Below, piece by piece: positions 22,411 to 29,247 of a DNA stretch of 33,369 nt. The stretch comes from Candidatus Laterigemmans baculatus (GTDB lineage: Bacteria; Planctomycetota; Planctomycetia; Pirellulales; Pirellulaceae). The translations under genes and the position numbers were made by a program. Under the pieces are notes generated by a model. It worked only from the letters and a program-made list of their open reading frames with translations, had not been told where the DNA came from and made no database searches. Location: contig NZ_WRPR01000029.1 of the NCBI RefSeq assembly GCF_010367455.1, positions 1-33,369 on the forward strand. Direction: 5' to 3'. Numbering within the stretch: the first letter of the stretch is position 1; every line of letters starts with the position of its first letter.

Positions 22411-23472
22411 TCAATGTAGCGGGAAAAGGGGGCCTTCGGTTTGGCTGGCGGCGACAAACCGCTCGAGCTGCTGCCGCGCCGCACCGCTGTCGATCCTGTC
22501 GGCAGCCAGCTCGACGCCTTCCCGCAGCGTCCGGCACCGCTCGACCAGCCACAGCCCGGTTGCCGCATTGGCCAGCACGATGTCGCGGCACGGTCCGCGG
22601 CGTCCCTCGAGCACTTCGCCGATGATTCTGGCACTCTCGGCCGGGTCGGCTGCTTGCAGCGCGTCGGCTCCCGAGGGGGAAAGCCCGAACGTGGCCGCCG
22701 TCCAGGCGTGCGTCAGGGTTTCGGGGGAATCGCCGCCGCGGACTTCGATCGCGGTGGTCGTTCCATCGAGGCTGACTTCGTCCTGGCCATCTTCGCCGCG
22801 GACGACGACCGAGCGCGTCGTGCCGAGGGCCGCCAGGGCTTCGGCCAAGATGCTCTGGGTGGCTGTTTTGCCGGCGCCGAGTAGCTGATGGGTCGCCCCG
22901 GCCGGATTGCAGAGCGGCCCGAGCAAATTGAACAGCGTCGGCACTCCGAGACTGCGGCGGATCTCCGCCACGTGCCGCATCGCCGGATGCAGGACCGGAG
23001 CGAAGCAGAAGCAGAGATTCAGCTCGGCGAGCAAGCGTTCGACCGTTTCGCGATCCGATTCAATGCGGACGCCGAGTTCGCTGAGCACGTCGGCCGAGCC
23101 CGAGCGGCTGGTGGCGCGGCGATTGCCGTGTTTTGCGACCGCGACGCCGGCCGAGGAAATCACGATCGCCGCGGCAGTGCTGATGTTGAACGTTCCCGAA
23201 CCGCTCCCCCCGGTGCCGCAGGTGTCGAGCAGCGCGGTGGTCCCTTGCGGATTGCGGATCGGCGTCATGTGGGCTCGCATCGCGCGGGCCGCGCCGACCA
23301 ACTCCCCGGCCGTCTCTCCTTTGGCGTGCAGCGCCACCAGGAGTTCACCGACCGCGGCCTCGCCGGCGGCGACTGCTCCATCGAGCAGCGCGCCGATCAG
23401 ACCGGCCATTTCCTCCGCCTCCAGATCCTCGCCCCGCCGCACCCGCCGAATCGCATTCTCGAAATCCGCCAT
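22411..23472 (-). CDS. trpD: Anthranilate phosphoribosyltransferase
   Basis: Second step of tryptophan synthesis: joins anthranilate and PRPP. The 353-residue protein has the glycine-rich PRPP loop DTCGTGGSGSGTFNIS (83-98), KHGNR (114-118), the GPLCNP segment, and VVRGEDGQDEVSL. No other trp genes are close by; it leads a minus-strand run with hpt. The two share use of PRPP, which prs in this window makes. The start ATG at 23472 is the first that keeps the family N-terminus. Confidence 0.96.
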   Translation of the reverse strand: MADFENAIRRVRRGEDLEAEEMAGLIGALLDGAVAAGEAAVGELLVALHAKGETAGELVGAARAMRAHMTPIRNPQGTTALLDTCGTGGSGSGTFNISTAAAIVISSAGVAVAKHGNRRATSRSGSADVLSELGVRIESDRETVERLLAELNLCFCFAPVLHPAMRHVAEIRRSLGVPTLFNLLGPLCNPAGATHQLLGAGKTATQSILAEALAALGTTRSVVVRGEDGQDEVSLDGTTTAIEVRGGDSPETLTHAWTAATFGLSPSGADALQAADPAESARIIGEVLEGRRGPCRDIVLANAATGLWLVERCRTLREGVELAADRIDSGAARQQLERFVAASQTEGPLFPLH

Positions 23473-23514
23473 TCCGTCCTCGCCTTCGCTGTTTCGCCTG
23501 CGGCCTTCTTTGAA

Positions 23515-23541
23515 AAGGGGCCCCGTGATAGGGGGCCCTTC
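23515..23541. repeat. Imperfect GC-rich hairpin upstream of trpD
   Basis: AAGGGGCCCC and GGGGGCCCTT form a 10-bp stem with one mismatch around GTGATA. It lies 40-70 bp before the trpD start. Regulatory role possible but unproven. Confidence 0.4.
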
Positions 23542-23603
23542 GATATGGGCCGATTCGCCGCGGCTCCCTACAATCAGGACCCACGACCCCCATGACCGGC
23601 TGC

Positions 23604-23688
23604 CATGATGAATGGGCTGCCCTGATGAATTGGTTGGCCTGATGAATTGGTTGGCCTGATGAATTGGTTGGCCTGATGAATTGGTTGG
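23604..23688. repeat. 17-bp tandem array
   Basis: Four exact 17-bp units (CCTGATGAATTGGTTGG at 23621-23637, 23638-23654, 23655-23671, 23672-23688) follow one diverged unit (23604-23620). The array lies in the 370-bp space between divergent trpD and the nucleoside hydrolase gene. A TACAAT box at 23569-23574 points toward the array. The 150 bp from 23690 to 23842 show no recognisable element. Confidence 0.9.
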
Positions 23689-23842
23689 CTATCGCAACTT
23701 GCTGCCACCGTGCAACTTAATCGGCGACCGGCTCGACCGACAGCGGCCGACGCCGTTCGGCACGCTTTCCATTCCCTCCAATCCTGTCGCCGCCACGCTT
23801 TTTCTCTCGCCGGATACCACCTCTGAGCCTTAAGATCTGCGC

Positions 23843-24790
23843 ATGACCCGGAAAATCATCATCGACTGTGACCCAGGGATCGACGACGCGGTGGCGATCA
23901 GCATTGCACTGTTCGACCCGCGCGTGGAAGTCGTCGCCATCACCGCCACCGCCGGACGGATCGATGCCGACCGTTCGACCTCCAACGTGCATGCTCTGGT
24001 CAGCCGCCTCGACCCGGCCAAGTACCCGCGGATCGGAGCGGCCCAGTCGATCGAGAACGCGGCGGTGGAGACGGACCTCGAACTGCACGGCCCCGACGGG
24101 CTGGCGGGGTGCAATTTCGAAACCAGCGACCGCCAGCACCAAATCGCCAGCGACAAGGTGATCGGCGACCTGCTGCGGCAATTTCCCAACCAGGTCAGCC
24201 TGGTCTGCCTCGGGCCGCTGACGAATGTCGCCCGTGCGTTCCAGCGCGACCCGTCGCTCGAGCAGATCGTCGATCGGATCATCATCAGCGGCGGCTCGGT
24301 CTCCCACGGGGGCAACATCACGCCCTCGGCCGAGTTCAACATGTACTTCGATCCCACGGCGGCGCGTTCGGTCTTTCACTCGGCCACGACCAAAAGCCTC
24401 CTGCCGCTGGACGTCAGCGAAAACGTGGAGTTTGGCCTGGAGTTGATCGACGGCTTGCCGCCGCGCTATTCCCGGGCCGGCGATCTGCTGCACCGGTTGC
24501 TGCCGTTCGCGTTTCGCGCGCAGCACCAAAAGATGGGTCGCGAAGTCATCCCGCTGTACGATCCGGTCGCCCTGTTCGCGGCCCTCGAACCCGACTTGTT
24601 CGAGTGGCAGGAAATGGCTGGCGACGTGGAAGTCGCCGGAGAATTGACGCGAGGCCAAACGGTCTTCGATCGCCGCAACCAGCGGAGTTGGCGGTGCAAC
24701 ATGGAAGTCGCCACGGCGGTCGACGAGTCAGAGCTGAAAAGCCAAATCGTCCGCGGCCTCCGCTACGCCGGCCAGCAGACGATGCCGTAG
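23843..24790 (+). CDS. Nucleoside hydrolase (inosine/uridine-preferring family)
   Basis: Splits the N-glycosidic bond of nucleosides to base and ribose. The 315-residue protein begins with the calcium-binding signature DCDPGIDDA (Asp8, 10, 14, 15), then CLGPLTNVARA, the ribose-binding PSAEFNMYFDP segment, and LYDPVAL near residue 245. No signal peptide, so cytoplasmic. Nucleobase specificity cannot be read. It is transcribed away from trpD and converges on a small membrane protein gene. hpt in the same window could reuse the hypoxanthine it frees. Confidence 0.94.
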   Translation: MTRKIIIDCDPGIDDAVAISIALFDPRVEVVAITATAGRIDADRSTSNVHALVSRLDPAKYPRIGAAQSIENAAVETDLELHGPDGLAGCNFETSDRQHQIASDKVIGDLLRQFPNQVSLVCLGPLTNVARAFQRDPSLEQIVDRIIISGGSVSHGGNITPSAEFNMYFDPTAARSVFHSATTKSLLPLDVSENVEFGLELIDGLPPRYSRAGDLLHRLLPFAFRAQHQKMGREVIPLYDPVALFAALEPDLFEWQEMAGDVEVAGELTRGQTVFDRRNQRSWRCNMEVATAVDESELKSQIVRGLRYAGQQTMP

Positions 24791-24808
24791 GGGCGGAAAT
24801 CTGATTAA

Positions 24809-24829
24809 CACCCTCCCGAGGGGAGGGTG
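24809..24829. repeat. CACCCTCCC/GGGAGGGTG hairpin
   Basis: A perfect 9-bp stem (24809-24817 with 24821-24829) and a 3-base loop, placed in the 56 bp between two convergent genes. It could end both transcripts. Same family as 25557-25577. Confidence 0.7.
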
Positions 24830-24846
24830 ATGACGTTGCGGCGCCG

Positions 24847-25455
24847 CTACTTCACAAACGGGTTCTGCTCGACTCCTTCGGGCAACACGGGCCGCATCTT
24901 CGGCTGGGAAGGGGCGGCCGCGTTTTCGAGTTCACTTGGCGTGACCATTCGTTCAGAACGCTCGGCAACGGCCGGCAGATTCGGCAGCACTTGGGCCTGC
25001 TCGACGCTTTCGGCGGCAGCTGCCGCCAGCTGATCCATCGTGCCGGTGGGGATCATGAAAACGGCTGCGATCCCAAGCGGGACGAAGACCGCCAGGGTGA
25101 GCAGCGCGCTGAGGATCGAATACAGCACGTAGATCCCAAGGGCGCGAAACGGATTGTGGCCGACGAGCAGGGCGATCGTGGCAATCATCGCCGCCGCAGG
25201 CGCAAACGCTCCAAGTCCCGCCGAGGGTTCGGAGACCGCAAACGTCACCGCCAAACTCGTCGCGATCCCCGCCGATCCGCTGACGACCGCCACCAGCAGA
25301 GCGTAGCGAAAACTGATTTCGTCGACACCACAGATCCGACAGGCGACCTTCATGCTCCAGCCGCTGACCAGCAGGCTGGCGGCGAAGAAGACGAGCAGAC
25401 CAGCGATGCTGATCCAGAGCAGATGCGGCTGATCCCACAGCGGTAGCGATTCCAT
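24847..25455 (-). CDS. Membrane protein of unknown function
   Basis: A 202-residue protein with about four hydrophobic segments (LLWISIAGLLVFFAASLLV near 12-31; YALLVAVVSGSAGIATSLAV; FAPAAAMIATIALLV; IYVLYSILSALLTLAVFVPL), then a soluble C-terminal tail of about 60 residues rich in Ala, Glu and Pro. A C-R-I-C pair follows the first segment. No family recognised. It stands alone on the minus strand. In the upstream region 25456-25731 there is a CACCCTCCC hairpin and GCTAGC repeats. Confidence 0.75.
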   Translation of the reverse strand: MESLPLWDQPHLLWISIAGLLVFFAASLLVSGWSMKVACRICGVDEISFRYALLVAVVSGSAGIATSLAVTFAVSEPSAGLGAFAPAAAMIATIALLVGHNPFRALGIYVLYSILSALLTLAVFVPLGIAAVFMIPTGTMDQLAAAAAESVEQAQVLPNLPAVAERSERMVTPSELENAAAPSQPKMRPVLPEGVEQNPFVK

Positions 25456-25556
25456 CGGATTCTTTCCGAGTGTCGAGTTCTTCTGAGCGTCGAGGTGGCA
25501 GAGGTGCTGAGCAAACCTAGCTCATGAATCGACCTGTTGCGGCTATAGCCAATGGA

Positions 25557-25577
25557 CACCCTCCCGGGGGGAGGGTG
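25557..25577. repeat. CACCCTCCC/GGGAGGGTG hairpin
   Basis: A perfect 9-bp stem (25557-25565 with 25569-25577) and a GGG loop. Fourth member of the family in this window. Confidence 0.7.
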
Positions 25578-25645
25578 CTGATAGGGTGTGCGACTTGGGT
25601 AGAGATCAATGCCCAGGGGGAGGTTCTCACGGCGTTTTCGGGAAC

Positions 25646-25740
25646 CGGGGGCTAGCGCCCGGCGGCTGATGAATAACCCGGGCTAGCCGCGGGCCGCGTA
25701 TCAAAAAACGGCTGGGACCCGAGGCTAGCGCCTACGGCTC
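25646..25740. repeat. GCTAGC-core repeats, three copies, overlapping a gene end
   Basis: Cores are at about 25650, 25682 and 25723. The first unit, with GGCGGCTGATGAATAA, matches 6814-6842. The last (GAGGCTAGCGCCTACGGCTC, 25721-25740) contains the TAG stop (25732-25734) and the last two codons of the amidohydrolase gene. Confidence 0.8.
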
Positions 25741-26982
25741 AAACTCGAACAGCGAATCAAACAGTTGCCTCGCTTCGCTCGCGGTCGTGGGCACGGCGAT
25801 GCTTCCTGGCGAGGTGCCGACCTCGAGCCGCCCGAAGTTCGGATAGCCGAGGGCGTCGGCCGCGTCGGCGGTGATCGCTTTGAGTAAATTTTCCGGGGGG
25901 AGATCGCTGCGGGTTGCCTGCAGGAATCTCGCTTCGTTCCAGAGACTCAAGTCGGGCGTGCTGGCTCGCGAGTCGGTGCCGAGGGCGACGCGGACTCCCG
26001 CCCGCCACAGTTCGGCGATCGGGTGTCGGTCGTGATCAAAATAGGCATGCGTCCGCGGACAGTAGACAACGCTCATCTGCGGCTCTCCCGCGAGAAACGC
26101 AATCTGCTCGGGCGTTAGATAGTTGCCATGGACGACGAGCGTCCGCGGGGCTGCCGCCAATTCCCGCAGGAGCTGGTCGATTCGGCCCGCGTGGGGAAAC
26201 AGCCCGCCGCGCCAGACTCCCATCCGCTCGAGCGATTCGCGGAACGGGCCCTCGCCGTGTTCCAACAGCTGCAGCTCCTCACGGCTCTCCGCCACGTGCA
26301 TCGCCAGTGGCATCTGGTGGCTGCGGGCATGGGCGACGGCCCGACGGACCAATTCCGGGGGCGTCGAGTAGGGAGCGTGCGGGCTGAGCCCAAGGGCGAT
26401 GTGGGAACTCGCCTGAGATTCGAGCGAGGTTGCCCACTGCCAAGTTTGCGTCTGCCGCTCGGGTGAGAGCCCCAGGATCTCCGCGAACAGAGTCAGCCGA
26501 GGTTCCTGTAGGGAAGCGTCGAGCGGGCCGAGTGACTTCACCTGCTCGAGGGGCCACGGCGCGGTGGCGATTTCGCCGATCAGCACCACTCCGGACCGAG
26601 CCGATTCGGCCAGCCCGGCAGCGATTGCCGCCGCTCGGGCGTCGGGATCCGAGGCCGCCGCGCCGCGGGAGCGGACAACTGCCGCAGCCCAGTCCGCAAA
26701 CCCGAGCGACGCCCGTGGAAACTGGGTGGCACGTGTCGCGTCGTCGGCGGGGGCGCGTCCAATCGGTTCGCGGAGGTCGGAGAATTCGAGGTGGGTGTGA
26801 GCGTTGACCAGCCCTGGGAGAATGGCCATGTCGCCGAGATCGGTCACCGGACCCGGCGGCCGGGTCCGGTCGAGGTGCGTGATTCGGCCCCCTTCGCAGC
26901 GGAGGTAGCCGCCGTGGATCGGTGGGCGGCTGACCGGTACGATCCACCTCGCCCGAAAACTTCCCTCGGTTGGACATCGCAT
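25732..26982 (-). CDS. Amidohydrolase, candidate aminodeoxyfutalosine deaminase
   Basis: A 416-residue metal-dependent deaminase of the amidohydrolase superfamily. Ligands seen: HTH (62-64), His202 in SPHAPYS, His229 in MHVAES with Glu232, and Asp337 in GTDSRAS; the CPRTHAYFDH block is typical of SAH/cytosine-deaminase relatives. mqnD lies 0.9 kb away, past the glycosylase gene, so a role as the aminofutalosine deaminase of menaquinone synthesis is likely but inferred. Other purine-type substrates are possible. The ATG at 26982 overlaps the ATG of the divergent glycosylase gene by 2 bp; a GTG at 27042 is the other choice. The stop codon and last residues E-P are encoded within a dispersed repeat. 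Confidence 0.85.
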   Translation of the reverse strand: MRCPTEGSFRARWIVPVSRPPIHGGYLRCEGGRITHLDRTRPPGPVTDLGDMAILPGLVNAHTHLEFSDLREPIGRAPADDATRATQFPRASLGFADWAAAVVRSRGAAASDPDARAAAIAAGLAESARSGVVLIGEIATAPWPLEQVKSLGPLDASLQEPRLTLFAEILGLSPERQTQTWQWATSLESQASSHIALGLSPHAPYSTPPELVRRAVAHARSHQMPLAMHVAESREELQLLEHGEGPFRESLERMGVWRGGLFPHAGRIDQLLRELAAAPRTLVVHGNYLTPEQIAFLAGEPQMSVVYCPRTHAYFDHDRHPIAELWRAGVRVALGTDSRASTPDLSLWNEARFLQATRSDLPPENLLKAITADAADALGYPNFGRLEVGTSPGSIAVPTTASEARQLFDSLFEFEP

Positions 26983-27712
26983 GGCGGCTCGCTCTTCTCG
27001 TTCCCCGAATGACCCCCAGCCCGCCGTGAACCCGCGGCCCACCGAAGAACCGCTTCCCGAATCGTTTTTCCAGGCGGCTCCCTACGACGTCGCCGCGGCG
27101 CTGCTCGGCTGCGCGCTGGTCCGCCGCATGGGTGGTTCTCTCGTGGGCGGATTGATCGTCGAGACCGAAGCCTACCTGGCCGAGGACGATCCCGCAGCCC
27201 ATAGCCATCGCGGGCCGACGCCGCGGAACGCGTCGATGTTCGGGCGGGCCGGGACGCTGTACGTGTACACGATTCACGCCAAGTACTGTTTGAACGCGGT
27301 CACCGAATCGGTCGGCCGCGGCAGCGCGGTGCTGATCCGCGCCCTGGAGCCGGTCTGGGGGCTCAAGGAGATGCGGCGGCGGCGAGGCCGCGACGAGCTC
27401 CGCAAGCTCTGCCGCGGGCCGGCGATGCTCTGCCAATCGCTCGACGTCGATCTGCGGCTCGACGGGGCGAATCTGTGTGACGGCCAGTCGATCTGGATCG
27501 AGCGGTTTGCCGAGCCGCTGCAGTTTGAGACCAGCGCCACCCCACGGATCGGCATCCGCCACGCCGCCGAGTTACCGCTGCGGTTTTTCATCGACGGCAA
27601 CCGCTACGTCAGCGGCCTAGCAAGAGACCACACCCGCCGCCCCACCGAATCGCTGCTGGAGAATGCGTTCAGCGAAGAACGTGGCAAGGCTCCGGACCAG
27701 CTGCGGCGTTAG
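26981..27712 (+). CDS. 3-methyladenine DNA glycosylase (AAG/Mpg family)
   Basis: Removes alkylated purines from DNA. The 243-residue protein has a Pro/Ser-rich N-terminal arm of about 25 residues, then YDVAAALLGCALVR, the catalytic Glu61 in VETEAY, the HRGPTPRNASMFG block, LYVYTIHAKYCLN with base-contacting Tyr and His, and GPAMLCQSLD. The start is uncertain: ATG 26981 has no clear Shine-Dalgarno site, and GTG 27026 would remove most of the arm and the overlap with the divergent gene. It ends before a repeat-filled space shared with mqnD. Confidence 0.93.
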   Translation: MAARSSRSPNDPQPAVNPRPTEEPLPESFFQAAPYDVAAALLGCALVRRMGGSLVGGLIVETEAYLAEDDPAAHSHRGPTPRNASMFGRAGTLYVYTIHAKYCLNAVTESVGRGSAVLIRALEPVWGLKEMRRRRGRDELRKLCRGPAMLCQSLDVDLRLDGANLCDGQSIWIERFAEPLQFETSATPRIGIRHAAELPLRFFIDGNRYVSGLARDHTRRPTESLLENAFSEERGKAPDQLRR

Positions 27713-27789
27713 GTTGCCCCGCGGGGGCTGGTCTGTCTCAGTCCGTTCGGGCTGGAAGCGGGAGCGCGCTAGGCTCTCTCGGAAACCCT

Positions 27790-27867
27790 GAGCCGACGGC
27801 GCTAGCCGCGGGTTCTGCTGCAGAAATCCCGTTGCTCGCGAAGGCCCGAGGCTAGCGCCTACGGCTC
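27790..27867. repeat. GCTAGC-core 78-bp element
   Basis: Inverted arms GAGCCGACGGCGCTAGCCGC and GAGGCTAGCGCCTACGGCTC surround about 38 bp. It is almost the exact reverse complement of 6724-6803, with both arms about 26 bp near-identical and the middle diverged. It lies between convergent genes. Confidence 0.85.
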
Positions 27868-27902
27868 AAATTGGTCGCAATTGCCGGAATTTCTGTCTGA
27901 GC

Positions 27903-28775
27903 TTAAACGAATTCGGGGCGGACCAGGGTGGGGATGAAGCCGGCTTGGTGGCCTCGCTCGAGCAGCAGTTCGACCGATTTGCGGCCGCGGTCGCCAAAAT
28001 CGAGCGTCCACTCGTTGACGTACATCCCGACAAAGTCGTCGGCTTTACTGCGGTCGAGACCCCGGCCAAAACCGAGCGCGTAGTCGAGCGCGTCCTGACG
28101 GTGCTCAAGCCCGTAGGCGATGCTCTCGCGGAGCAGCCGAGCGACGTCGGCGATCGTCTCGGGGCCCAGGTCGCGGCGGATCGCGTTGGCGCCGAGCGGC
28201 AGCGGATAGCCGGTCTGCTCCATCCACCACTTGCCCAAATCGACGACCAGCTTCAGCCCATCTTCGCCGTAGGTCAGCTGGCCTTCGTGGATGATCAACC
28301 CGGCATCGATCGGCTGGCCTTGATACTCACCCGCTTTGACGACGTCGATGATCTCGTCAAAGGGGACGGCGACGTGTTCGAATTGGCCGTCGAGACAGAT
28401 CTGCAGGGTCAGAAAGGCGGTCGTCAGGGTGCCGGGGACGGCGATCCGCTTGCCCTTCATCTGCTCGATCGTGCCGCCCTCCTTGGTGACGACCATCGGT
28501 CCGTAATTGTCGCCCATGCTCGCCCCGCTGTTGCACAGCAGGTACTTGTCGGCCAGGTGGGCGTAGGCGTGCAGGCTGACCGCGGTCAGCTCCAGCTCGG
28601 CCCCGAAAGCCCGCCGGTTGAGCGTCTCGATGTCGACCAGCTCATGCTCGAACTGGTACCGCCCGGTGTCGATTTTGTCTTTCGCCAAGGCGTAGAACAT
28701 GAAGGCGTCGTCCGCATCCGGGCTATGGCCGACGCGGATCTTCTGTTGGGTCGTCGCTGGGGCAGGAGCGGACAT
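27903..28775 (-). CDS. mqnD: 1,4-dihydroxy-6-naphthoate synthase (futalosine pathway)
   Basis: Converts cyclic dehypoxanthinyl futalosine to 1,4-dihydroxy-6-naphthoate in menaquinone synthesis. The 290-residue protein resembles periplasmic-binding-protein folds without a signal peptide. It shows the family start VGHSPDADDAFMFYAL (15-30 region), the TAVSLHAYAHLADKY block, GPMVVTK, the conserved DAGLIIHEGQLTY segment with the catalytic His, and PLPLGANAIRRDLG. The window lacks mqnA, mqnB, mqnC and mqnE, although a candidate deaminase gene is close by. No Shine-Dalgarno motif is obvious before the ATG. Confidence 0.94.
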   Translation of the reverse strand: MSAPAPATTQQKIRVGHSPDADDAFMFYALAKDKIDTGRYQFEHELVDIETLNRRAFGAELELTAVSLHAYAHLADKYLLCNSGASMGDNYGPMVVTKEGGTIEQMKGKRIAVPGTLTTAFLTLQICLDGQFEHVAVPFDEIIDVVKAGEYQGQPIDAGLIIHEGQLTYGEDGLKLVVDLGKWWMEQTGYPLPLGANAIRRDLGPETIADVARLLRESIAYGLEHRQDALDYALGFGRGLDRSKADDFVGMYVNEWTLDFGDRGRKSVELLLERGHQAGFIPTLVRPEFV

Positions 28776-28859
28776 GGCAGGAGCGAGCTTCGGGGGAAAG
28801 TGGAAATGGCGGAAGCAAACCGATGGGGTCTAAGGTAACGCCGCAGACCGGAACTGGGG

Positions 28860-29052
<193 letters not shown>

Positions 29053-29247
29053 GTTGGCACGGCGTGTGCACTGGTCGCCGAGCATGTTCTTCTGCCTGGC
29101 TCCTGCTCTCGCTGCGATTTTCAACCGTGCGTCGATTTTTGGTAGGGTGTCGCTGGGCTCCGCTGCAGCTGGGGTTCTCGGATTGGGGGGAGACCGCCGT
29201 CGATGCGTCCTGCAGCGGGTAACGTTTTCAAAGCCAAGTGAAGGGAT

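Noticed and set aside
23592-23642. A 16-codon frame (MTGCHDEWAALMNWLA) after a TACAAT box
   Set aside because: It has no ribosome site, ends inside a tandem repeat, and is not followed by an attenuator-like hairpin or a Trp operon on that strand.
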